Of a DNA stretch of 5,282 nt, positions 1-5,282 are shown piece after piece. Below the pieces are notes generated by a model. The model was not told the origin of the DNA. It saw only the letters and a program-made list of their open reading frames with translations, and made no database searches. Source of the DNA: JASFEQ01 sp050122535 (GTDB taxonomy: Bacteria; Desulfobacterota; DSM-4660; Desulfatiglandales; HGW-15); NCBI GenBank assembly GCA_050122535.1, contig JASFIT010000341.1, forward strand, positions 1 to 5,282, read 5' to 3'. Positions within the stretch are counted from its first letter, which is position 1, and every line of letters begins with the position of its first letter. The position numbers were made by a program, and so were the translations under genes.

Positions 1-33
1 AACCCAATTGACGTATCTCGCGCTAACAGGCAT
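1..33 (-). CDS. Possible 5' end of rodA (partial, off left edge)
   Basis: Fifteen bases after the mrdA stop an ATG opens a frame that stays open to the window edge, giving 11 residues (MPVSARYVNWV). An in-frame GTG at 46-48, directly after the mrdA TAA, is an alternative start. The gene order mreBCD-mrdA-rodA is widespread, and RodA proteins commonly begin with a short basic stretch followed by an (F/N)-(D/N)-W motif at the edge of the first membrane helix. The visible 'RYVNW' fits this loosely. No clear Shine-Dalgarno sequence precedes either start. The identification therefore rests mainly on context, and so short a fragment could be chance reading frame. Confidence 0.3.
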   Translation of the reverse strand, partial: MPVSARYVNWV

Positions 34-48
34 TGGCGGGCAGGTCAC

Positions 49-1869
49 TTATTTTTTGAAGTAAGTCTCGAACATCTCTTTGGCGATTGGGGCAGCACTG
101 CTTCCCCCATGGCCGCCATGCTCTATGAGTATCGCCAATGCCAATCTGGGATCCTCTGCAGGCGCAATGGCCACGAACCAGGCATGATCCCTGAATTCAA
201 CCGGGATTTCGGACTCTTCCTCATATTCCTCTGACCTTTCCAAGGTAACGACCTGCGCTGTTCCCGTTTTCCCTGCAACGGTCAACCCCTTGACTCGAGA
301 CCTGCCTCCCGTCCCGCGAGGCTCATTGACCACCGCAACAAGGGCCTTTTTGACCCGTTCCACGTTTTCCCTTTTGATATCTATACGATCCAGCAGCGTA
401 GGGGTAAATTGGTGAATTCTATTGCTATCTTTTCCTACCCATTTAATGACCTTTGGCTGGTAAAGATGGCCGCCATTGAAGAGACCTGAAATCATTCTCA
501 CCATCTGCATGGGCGTTACCAGGACAAAGCTCTGCCCGATGGCCATGGACACAGTCTCCCCGGTCTGCCAGGGCACACCCCATCTTTTTAGCTTCCAGCG
601 ACGGGTAGGAATGAGTCCTGCTTTTTCTGAACCCAGCTCAAATTTCGCCCTCTTCCCCAACCCTAACATCCTTGCATAATGGGCGATGGTGTCTACACCA
701 AGCTGTTTTCCCAACTTGTAAAAATATATGTCACAAGACTCCACCAGTGCCCTATGAAAGGCGACGTTGCCATGCCCATACTTTTTCCAGCAACGATAGG
801 TATGGTTTCCCACCCGGAATTGTCCAGCGCAGAAGATTTCTTCCTCAGGGTCAACGATCCCCTCCTCCAGGCCGGCCAGGGCCACCGCCATCTTAAACAC
901 CGAGCCAGGGGGATACTGCCCAGAAATGGGCCGATTCTGAAGGGGACTGTCTTTGCTCTTCATAATCTTGGCCCACTCTGTCCTATCCATACCAACGATA
1001 AACCAGTTGGGATCATAAGCGGGGCTGCTGGCCAAAGCGAGGATCTCGCCATTTACGGGATTCATGGCCACAATCGCCCCTTTCTTGCCATTGAGCGCCT
1101 TTTCAGCCGTCATTTGCAGATTTTTATCGATCGTAAGCCACACATTTAGGCCAGGAAGGGGTCGCTTGCGGGAGACCACTCTCAGTTTTCGTCCTGCCGC
1201 ATCCACCTCCACCTGCGCTCCTCCCCTGAATCCATGCAAAGACCTCTGCCATTCCCCTTCCACGCCGGACTTCCCTATGAGGTCTCCCGGCCTGTTGTCT
1301 TTATATTTCTCTTTGCCGAGCTGACGCTCGCTTATTTCCCCCAAATAGCCGATCAGATGAGAGGCAAAGCTACCAAAAATATAATGTCTCTGGGGTTTGA
1401 CCTGGATCATCACGCCCGGCAGGTTAAAAAGATGGGTTTCAACGATCGCCAGTTCATTACGAGAAACGTTTTTCTTGATGAGAACGGGCTTGAAGGGAAC
1501 CTTGTGAGACTCCTTGCCCAATTTATCCTGTACCGATTGTGGCTCCAGACCGATCAGCAACTTCAAGCTCTTTAGAAGTTGCTTCTGATCTTGAATCTGT
1601 TCAGGGATTATGTAGAGATTATAGGAGGGTCGGTTATCCACCAGCAATTCGCCGCGGCGATCGAAAATCATGCCCCTAAAGGGTGGGATATCCTGGAGCT
1701 GAATCCGGTTATTCTCCGACTGAACTCTATAGCTGGGCCCATTAAGTATCTGCAAATACCAGAGCCTCAGCACCAAGACCGCGAAGACCGCAAAAACGCA
1801 CAGCGTGAGTAATCTTAGTCGCCTGTTGAAAACCTCTACTGAAACGGGGTCAAATCCTGAACTTCTCAT
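49..1869 (-). CDS. mrdA: Penicillin-binding protein 2, elongasome DD-transpeptidase
   Basis: This is a class B penicillin-binding protein of 606 residues, close to the usual PBP2 length (about 600-640). It cross-links new peptidoglycan in the periplasm during lateral wall growth, partnered with RodA. A basic N-terminus (RRLR, 16-19) is followed by one membrane anchor at about 20-38. The pedestal/dimerisation domain begins around 'PPFRGMIFDRRG' (62-73). The transpeptidase domain has the catalytic SxxK motif at 323-326 (SVFK, nucleophile S323), the second motif as SxD at 378-380 (SCD, the PBP2 form of SxN), and KTGT at 534-537. Residues C347, C360, H366 and C379 are spaced like a structural zinc site. 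The start is ATG, with only a weak AAAGG about 11 nt upstream; the membrane anchor begins soon after, so no later start is plausible. The gene lies 173 bp downstream of mreD, a wider gap than elsewhere in the cluster. The frame is intact. Confidence 0.96.
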   Translation of the reverse strand: MRSSGFDPVSVEVFNRRLRLLTLCVFAVFAVLVLRLWYLQILNGPSYRVQSENNRIQLQDIPPFRGMIFDRRGELLVDNRPSYNLYIIPEQIQDQKQLLKSLKLLIGLEPQSVQDKLGKESHKVPFKPVLIKKNVSRNELAIVETHLFNLPGVMIQVKPQRHYIFGSFASHLIGYLGEISERQLGKEKYKDNRPGDLIGKSGVEGEWQRSLHGFRGGAQVEVDAAGRKLRVVSRKRPLPGLNVWLTIDKNLQMTAEKALNGKKGAIVAMNPVNGEILALASSPAYDPNWFIVGMDRTEWAKIMKSKDSPLQNRPISGQYPPGSVFKMAVALAGLEEGIVDPEEEIFCAGQFRVGNHTYRCWKKYGHGNVAFHRALVESCDIYFYKLGKQLGVDTIAHYARMLGLGKRAKFELGSEKAGLIPTRRWKLKRWGVPWQTGETVSMAIGQSFVLVTPMQMVRMISGLFNGGHLYQPKVIKWVGKDSNRIHQFTPTLLDRIDIKRENVERVKKALVAVVNEPRGTGGRSRVKGLTVAGKTGTAQVVTLERSEEYEEESEIPVEFRDHAWFVAIAPAEDPRLALAILIEHGGHGGSSAAPIAKEMFETYFKK

Positions 1870-1929
1870 GGAGTGTTCTACCTTTGAGACAGCAGACTTT
1901 CATAAACACGATCCCTTGTCATGAACTTT

Positions 1930-2004
1930 GATGGGCTCTGACCCCCCATTCCCTCTTTCCTCCGTTCCTTAATTGGGGACCTAAGAGGTGCCACTTCCTC
2001 CTTA
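1930..2004. repeat. Candidate short dispersed repeat in mreD-mrdA spacer
   Basis: The 173-bp gap between mreD and mrdA (1870-2042) contains a block unlike the rest of the window. On the plus strand a GGGCTCTGACC segment leads into an almost uninterrupted pyrimidine tract at 1942-1970, followed by AATTGGGGACC and an imperfect hairpin around 1976-1992 (GGACCT / AGGTGCC with one bulged base, loop AAG). On the minus strand this reads as a polypurine tract with several G runs, then GGGTCAGAGCCC. From memory, GGGTCAGAGCCC-type strings occur near REP-associated transposases and as scattered intergenic elements in deltaproteobacterial genomes. Only one copy lies in this window, so repetition is inferred, not seen. 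The remainder of the gap shows no convincing promoter or terminator. It could instead be an untranslated leader for mrdA. Confidence 0.35.
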
Positions 2005-2042
2005 TGGGCGGTAAATAGCTTGGATAACAATTTCCCTCAACT

Positions 2043-2555
2043 CTATATCTGATTCTCCGAGGCTTCCCGTATGTCCTTGAGCAGAAAATACTTCAAGTGA
2101 TTTAAGAGGTAAAACACAAGTGGCCCTAACAGGCCCGAACATGCGGCGGATGCGGCGAAAGCCCAGAGAACAAAATACGAAACATGAATCTCCAGGGGAA
2201 AAACGTTCAAGAAAGTGAAGAACAAAATCCCCTTTAGCAGAACGGCCAACGATATGATAATGATCTGGCCCCTTGCTGAACGTAGATCTAAGAAGCGAGA
2301 TCCAAGATTCATACCCAGAAAAACGGTCAAATAGAGAAGTGTGAAGAGTCCCAGCAGACCCCCAGAGAAAATGTCAACCAGAAGTCCTTGACTGAGAGCA
2401 AAGATTCCTGCCTCTGTCGCACCATAGAAGACCAGAAGATAGGCCGTGATTATGACCACAAGATCCACATCAAAGAGACTGAGCTGCACATGGTTGAACA
2501 GATTCCCTTTGATGAGGACAAAAAAAAGGGATGCAAACCAGAGTAGGAGATACAA
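2043..2555 (-). CDS. mreD: Rod shape-determining protein MreD
   Basis: This small integral membrane protein of 170 residues matches the usual MreD length of about 160-175. It belongs to the elongasome scaffold and contacts MreC. The sequence is very hydrophobic, with about five or six membrane segments at roughly 1-16, 31-46, 48-64, 67-85, 97-119 and 125-153. The stretch 'QGLLVDIFSGGLLGLFTLLY' (56-75) resembles the conserved MreD core, where an acidic residue follows GLL and precedes SGG. The C-terminus is short and charged. The start is TTG, two bases after the mreC TAG. The frame is open further upstream into mreC but offers no ATG or GTG nearby. A GGAAG lies about 13 nt upstream of the TTG, far for a ribosome binding site, so translation probably depends on coupling to mreC. 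Confidence 0.9.
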   Translation of the reverse strand: MYLLLWFASLFFVLIKGNLFNHVQLSLFDVDLVVIITAYLLVFYGATEAGIFALSQGLLVDIFSGGLLGLFTLLYLTVFLGMNLGSRFLDLRSARGQIIIISLAVLLKGILFFTFLNVFPLEIHVSYFVLWAFAASAACSGLLGPLVFYLLNHLKYFLLKDIREASENQI

Positions 2556-2557
2556 GA

Positions 2558-3403
2558 CTAACCGTTTTCTTCCTGTTGGCTGACTAATGGGTCCTCCTTC
2601 AAAATAACGAGCAGTTCTTCTAATCTTGAGAAATCGACCATAGGCCCCACTTTGATATCTTTAAACAACTCGCCAGGGATGTTAACCACCTCCAGCACTT
2701 CTCCCACCGGGAGCCCTTTGGGGTAGACACGACCCAGTCCTGAGGTCACCACCTTATCCCCTACCACCACATCGCTTGTCTTAAGCATGTAATCAAGGAC
2801 ACAGAGCTTTGCGGATAATCCTTTTACAATCCCCTCATCCCTGGAGCGCTGGATAATGCAGTCCACTGCACTGTTTTGATCTATGATCAAAAGGACTTTG
2901 GAATAGTTGGGAGACACTGAGACCAAGCGGCCCACGACGCCGTCTGCATTTACCACGGGCATATTAACTTTCAGCCCGGCGTTCTTCCCTTTGTCAATGA
3001 TAACCGATTTGAACCACCCAGTAGGATCCCGGCCAATGACCTGGGCTGCCACGACGGGCCAGTCTGTTGTTTTCTTGAACTGAAGGAGTTTTTGAAGACG
3101 TTCATGGGTGGCCAAAGTTTCCTGATAGCGGGAGTTTTCCATTTGAAGGGCTTCTATTTCCCTCATTAGCCGAGCGTTTTCATCATGCACATTGACGAGA
3201 TCAAAATACTTCAGCCAGATGCCTTCTATAATATTAATGGTTCCTTTGATGAGTTCTTGAAAAGGGGCGGTAACTTCAATAATGATCTGTTCAGCAGGAT
3301 TCCATGAGCCCTTCCCACCCAAATTTGAGGAAAGCAGCAGGAGAGTTAAGAAGATAAAAATGATCCATATCCAGAATGTACTGAACCTTTTTAGTTTTAG
3401 CAA
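2558..3403 (-). CDS. mreC: Rod shape-determining protein MreC
   Basis: A bitopic inner-membrane protein of 281 residues, it links cytoplasmic MreB to the periplasmic wall enzymes and activates PBP2. A basic start (KLKR, 3-6) precedes one membrane helix at about 9-26. A probable coiled coil runs from about 68 to 108, rich in E, L and Q. The paired beta domain of the MreC family follows, with recognisable 'GVVGRL' (155-160), 'SGLGRVYPKGLPVGEV' (221-236) and 'DFSRLEELLVI' (257-267). It ends in a short acidic tail. The start is TTG: an in-frame TAA lies three codons upstream, and the next Met (M80) would delete the membrane helix. A GGAG sits about 13 nt before the TTG, so initiation looks weak. 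The gene begins 29 bp after mreB and ends 2 bp before mreD, indicating one transcript. Confidence 0.95.
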   Translation of the reverse strand: MLKLKRFSTFWIWIIFIFLTLLLLSSNLGGKGSWNPAEQIIIEVTAPFQELIKGTINIIEGIWLKYFDLVNVHDENARLMREIEALQMENSRYQETLATHERLQKLLQFKKTTDWPVVAAQVIGRDPTGWFKSVIIDKGKNAGLKVNMPVVNADGVVGRLVSVSPNYSKVLLIIDQNSAVDCIIQRSRDEGIVKGLSAKLCVLDYMLKTSDVVVGDKVVTSGLGRVYPKGLPVGEVLEVVNIPGELFKDIKVGPMVDFSRLEELLVILKEDPLVSQQEENG

Positions 3404-3432
3404 TGATTCTTATTAGCTCCGACCGTATAGCA

Positions 3433-4467
3433 TTACTTAATCATAACCTCTTTTAATACGGAAATGCTGTCCAGGGCCTTTCCTGAACCGAGCACCACCG
3501 TAGAAAGGGGATCTTCTGTGATCGTGATGGGAAGTTTTGTCTCTTCTCTTAAGAGGATATCCAGATTCTTGAGCAGTGAGCCACCGCCCGTCAGAACAAT
3601 CCCTCTGTCCACAATATCTGCAGCAAGCTCTGGAGGGGTCTGTTCCAGGGCGATTCGCACTGTCTCCACGATGGTCTCCACCTGTTCGGAGATGGATTTC
3701 CGCACCTCATCCGAATCTATGGTCAGGATCTTCGGTATACCGGTGACCAGATCTCGGCCTTTTACCTCTATGGTTTCCACTTGATCGCTGGGGTAGGCGT
3801 TTCCAATGCTGGTCTTAATGATTTCAGCAGTGGACTGTCCTATGAGAAGATTGTATTTCCTCTTGATATGCTGCAATATGGCCTCGTCCATCTTATCGCC
3901 GCCAACCCGCACAGACTTGCTATACACAATCCCGGCCAAGGATATGACAGCCACCTCGGTCGTGCCACCACCAATGTCCACGACCATGTTACTCGTGGGT
4001 TCGGTGATGGGCAATCCCGCACCGATCGCCGCAGCCATAGGTTCCTCTATGAGAAAAACCTCCCTTGCCCCTGCCGATTCTGCGGATTCCCGAACCGCCC
4101 TTTTCTCCACTTGGGTGATGCCGGAGGGGACGCAGATAATGATTCGGGGCCTCACAAGGGTTCTCCGATTATGGACCTTCCTGATAAAGTGACGAAGCAT
4201 AGCCTCCGTGATCTCAAAATCTGCAATAACCCCATCCTTCATCGGGCGAATTGCCACAATGTTTCCAGGCGTGCGCCCCAACATCATCTTTGCCTCCTTG
4301 CCCACGGCCAGAATCTTGGACCCGCCCTTTTCATCCCTTCTTACAGCCACCACTGAGGGCTCACTGAGGACGATCCCCCTCCCTTTCACATAGACCAACG
4401 TGTTTGCCGTGCCCAGGTCAATGGCCAAATCGTTGGAGAACAAGCCGAGTATGGGATCCAATAACAT
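3433..4467 (-). CDS. mreB: Rod shape-determining protein MreB, actin-like ATPase
   Basis: MreB is a bacterial actin of 344 residues, the standard family length (about 335-350). It forms membrane-attached antiparallel filaments that orient peptidoglycan synthesis. The actin/Hsp70-fold nucleotide motifs are all present: phosphate-1 'DLGTANT' (17-23), 'VPSGITQVEKRA' (113-124), the 'EEPMAAAIGAG' segment with the expected catalytic glutamate near 141 (141-151), phosphate-2 'DIGGGTT' (164-170), and the adenosine motif 'LTGGGSLLKNLD' (292-303). The hydrophobic N-terminus (MLLDPILGLF) is the usual membrane-binding segment but carries no lysine or arginine. The ATG start is supported by AAAGGAG six bases upstream and by family alignment. 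It is the first gene of the minus-strand cluster and is preceded by a candidate promoter in the divergent intergenic region. Confidence 0.98.
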   Translation of the reverse strand: MLLDPILGLFSNDLAIDLGTANTLVYVKGRGIVLSEPSVVAVRRDEKGGSKILAVGKEAKMMLGRTPGNIVAIRPMKDGVIADFEITEAMLRHFIRKVHNRRTLVRPRIIICVPSGITQVEKRAVRESAESAGAREVFLIEEPMAAAIGAGLPITEPTSNMVVDIGGGTTEVAVISLAGIVYSKSVRVGGDKMDEAILQHIKRKYNLLIGQSTAEIIKTSIGNAYPSDQVETIEVKGRDLVTGIPKILTIDSDEVRKSISEQVETIVETVRIALEQTPPELAADIVDRGIVLTGGGSLLKNLDILLREETKLPITITEDPLSTVVLGSGKALDSISVLKEVMIK

Positions 4468-4473
4468 TGCGGT

Positions 4474-4480
4474 CTCCTTT
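4474..4480 (-). promoter_or_regulatory. Strong Shine-Dalgarno site of mreB
   Basis: AAAGGAG on the minus strand lies six bases before the mreB ATG. It fixes the start codon and is the best ribosome binding site in the window. The downstream mreC and mreD genes have only distant, weaker purine runs. Confidence 0.8.
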
Positions 4481-4528
4481 CAAAAACATCTCGGGTTTTC
4501 ATCCACTTAGACAAACTAACTCGTGGAA

Positions 4529-4557
4529 ATTATAGGAATCGAAATGAGCAAACGGAA
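4529..4557 (-). promoter_or_regulatory. Candidate sigma70-type promoter for mreBCD
   Basis: On the minus strand a perfect TATAAT occupies 4529-4534. Seventeen bases upstream, at 4552-4557, is TTCCGT, a poor -35 match (2 of 6). No extended -10 TG is present. The predicted transcript start near 4522 gives a leader of about 55 nt before mreB. The -10 is convincing, but the weak -35 leaves open an activator or lower basal expression. Confidence 0.5.
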
Positions 4558-4566
4558 TTTATGCGC

Positions 4567-4595
4567 TTGACAAATGATTAACCATATATTTTACT
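4567..4595 (+). promoter_or_regulatory. Candidate sigma70-type promoter for rpmH-rnpA-yidD
   Basis: A perfect TTGACA at 4567-4572 is followed, after 17 bases, by TTTACT at 4590-4595, which matches the -10 consensus at 4 of 6 positions. Transcription would start near 4602 and leave a leader of about 40 nt before rpmH. The -35 of this promoter and that of the opposing mreB promoter are only about 9 bp apart, so they lie back to back. The -35 is strong; the exact -10 is uncertain because the region is A+T-rich. Confidence 0.5.
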
Positions 4596-4608
4596 TATAA
4601 AGTTTATA
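4596..4608. repeat. 13-bp palindrome at predicted rpmH transcription start
   Basis: TATAAAGTTTATA is a perfect inverted repeat with 6-bp arms around a single central G. It sits just downstream of the proposed rpmH -10 and spans the predicted start site, the position of a possible operator. An A/T-only palindrome of this size in an A+T-rich spacer can arise by chance, so no regulator is claimed. Confidence 0.3.
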
Positions 4609-4642
4609 GGAAATCAATGTAAAAAGTGATGTTAGTGGAATC

Positions 4643-4777
4643 ATGAAAAGGACATATCAGCCCAGCAATATAAAAAGGGCCCGCACCCATGGCTTCAGGG
4701 CCAGAATGCGCACCAAGGGGGGTGCCAGGGTTTTGAAGCGAAGAAGAGCTAAAGGCAGAAAACGCTTAACCGTCTAA
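4643..4777 (+). CDS. rpmH: 50S ribosomal protein L34
   Basis: This 44-residue, highly basic protein begins MKRTYQPSNIKRARTHGF and continues through 'RMRTKGGARVLKRRRAKGRKRL' in two halves (21-30, 31-42), ending TV. Length and sequence match L34 along its whole length; it binds 23S rRNA in the large ribosomal subunit. The ATG is fixed by the universal MKRT(Y/F)QPS opening. Only a modest purine stretch (TGGAA, 4636-4640) precedes it. It is the first gene of the plus-strand cluster, 33 bp before rnpA, and is transcribed away from mreB across a 175-bp spacer. It is intact. Confidence 0.98.
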   Translation: MKRTYQPSNIKRARTHGFRARMRTKGGARVLKRRRAKGRKRLTV

Positions 4778-4810
4778 GCCAAAAGCATTTGATAAGAATT
4801 TATGACTTGA

Positions 4811-5161
4811 ATGGCCCCTTTCACGTTTTCAAAAGATGAAAGGCTATTGAATCGCAAGGATTTTGTCAATCTAAATCAGTTGGGCAAAAGGTATCAAGCG
4901 GCCCATTTTACAGTCATTCTTAAACATAACGGGTTGGGCATTACGAGACTTGGGGTAACCGCTAGCAAGAAGATAGGGAATGCGGTACAGAGAAACAAGG
5001 TAAAGCGGCTCATTAGGGAATTCTTTCGATTGCACAAGACCCAATTTCCCCAAAGTTACGATATCCTCATTGCAGCGAAGAAGGGTGCCTACGGCCTGAA
5101 TTCTAGGCAGATAAAAGAGGAACTAGGTGAGATTATTTTGGATAAGAAGTTACATGCGTAA
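4811..5161 (+). CDS. rnpA: Ribonuclease P protein component
   Basis: This is the 116-residue protein subunit of RNase P, of typical length (110-125). It assists the catalytic RNA in removing 5' leaders from precursor tRNAs. Family landmarks are the N-terminal 'F(S)KDERLLNRKDF' region (6-18), a hydrophobic strand 'FTVILKH' (33-39), 'RLGVTASKKIGNAVQRN' (46-62), the signature RNR-type helix 'RNKVKRLIREFFR' (61-73), and 'YDILIAAKKGA' (83-93). The ATG is forced because the codon immediately before it is an in-frame TGA. No good Shine-Dalgarno sequence is visible, consistent with low RnpA output relative to L34 from a shared mRNA. The 3' end overlaps yidD by 8 bp in another frame. Confidence 0.96.
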   Translation: MAPFTFSKDERLLNRKDFVNLNQLGKRYQAAHFTVILKHNGLGITRLGVTASKKIGNAVQRNKVKRLIREFFRLHKTQFPQSYDILIAAKKGAYGLNSRQIKEELGEIILDKKLHA

Positions 5162-5282
5162 GCTGAGATATTTACCCATTAGCCTAATTGATATATACCG
5201 AAAGGTAATTTCTCCCTTTACATCTCCTTCCTGCCGTTTTTATCCCTCGTGTTCAGCGTATGCCCGCCTTGCCTTTGAAAAA
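5154..5282 (+). CDS. yidD: Membrane protein insertion efficiency factor YidD (partial, off right edge)
   Basis: The first 43 codons of a YidD-family protein are present; the full protein is usually about 70-90 residues. It begins MRKLRYLPIS, continues 'LIDIYRKVISPF' (11-22), and contains the family signature 'SCRFYPSCSAYA' (26-37) with its conserved cysteines C27 and C33. YidD is a small amphipathic protein at the inner face of the cytoplasmic membrane, linked to efficient YidC/Sec-dependent insertion. Its ATG lies inside the end of rnpA (8-bp overlap, shifted frame), which suggests translational coupling; the nearest purine run is GGATAAGAAG at 5140-5149. Gene order predicts yidC beyond the edge. 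The frame is open to the last base. Confidence 0.93.
   Translation, partial: MRKLRYLPISLIDIYRKVISPFTSPSCRFYPSCSAYARLAFEK

Noticed and set aside
679..1149. 156-codon open frame on the plus strand inside mrdA
   Set aside because: It lies fully antisense to the PBP2 transpeptidase domain, which has all catalytic motifs. Its translation has no recognisable domain, and it has no promoter or ribosome binding site of note.
1634..1642. TTATCCACC, one mismatch from a DnaA box
   Set aside because: It is a single site within mrdA codons for the conserved V-D-N-R segment. There is no cluster of boxes or A+T-rich unwinding region around it.
1976..1992. Possible terminator hairpin between mreD and mrdA
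   Set aside because: The stem is short with a bulge and is not followed by a T run on the minus strand, so it does not fit an intrinsic terminator.
1982..2036. Possible mrdA promoter on the minus strand (TTGTTA, then CCATAA after 17 bases)
   Set aside because: The -10 match is poor, lacking the key first T, and the pairing is no better than expected by chance in such sequence.
3781..4356. 191-codon open frame on the plus strand inside mreB
   Set aside because: It is antisense to the most conserved part of MreB, and its composition (rich in His, Pro, Cys, Arg) is typical of a shadow frame. Other overlapping frames here were set aside for the same reason.
4468..4642. Possible replication origin next to rpmH
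   Set aside because: rpmH-rnpA often lies near oriC, but this spacer has no good match to TTATNCACA, only weak partial ones such as TCATCCACT, and no dnaA or dnaN is present.
4778..4810. Search for a terminator or small RNA between rpmH and rnpA
   Set aside because: The 33-bp gap has no stem-loop or T tract; it looks like ordinary intra-operon spacing.

Overview
The window carries two gene clusters that point away from each other. It looks like part of a Gram-negative chromosome. Protein wording such as MreB beginning 'GLFSNDLAIDLGTANT', and a PBP2 with a Cys/Cys/His/Cys set before the SxD motif, suggests a deltaproteobacterial (Desulfobacterota-like) host. That placement is inferred from memory of these families, not from a search.

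Left cluster, minus strand, read right to left: mreB (4467-3433), mreC (3403-2558), mreD (2555-2043), a 173-bp spacer, mrdA encoding PBP2 (1869-49), and then what may be the first codons of rodA running off the left edge. This is the rod-shape elongasome. MreB filaments direct wall synthesis, MreC and MreD are the membrane and periplasmic scaffold, and PBP2 is the transpeptidase that works with the RodA glycosyltransferase. mreB has a strong ribosome binding site and an ATG. mreC and mreD both start at TTG behind poorly spaced sites, which would give much more MreB than MreC or MreD.

Right cluster, plus strand: rpmH (ribosomal protein L34, 4643-4777), rnpA (RNase P protein, 4811-5161) and the first 43 codons of yidD (5154 to the right edge), which overlaps the end of rnpA by 8 bp. 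This is the conserved rpmH-rnpA-yidD order, which in many bacteria continues into yidC. No dnaA gene or DnaA-box cluster is visible.

The clusters are separated by a 175-bp A+T-rich intergenic region with back-to-back candidate sigma70-type promoters. It also holds a 13-bp palindrome near the predicted rpmH start site.

I see no mobile-element gene, CRISPR array, rRNA or tRNA, and no previously undescribed multigene system. The least explained stretch is the mreD-mrdA spacer, which has a strand-biased polypyrimidine block and resembles a short dispersed repeat. The other points of interest are a probable zinc site in PBP2, very short leader ORFs before rpmH and rnpA, and the divergent arrangement of the two clusters.
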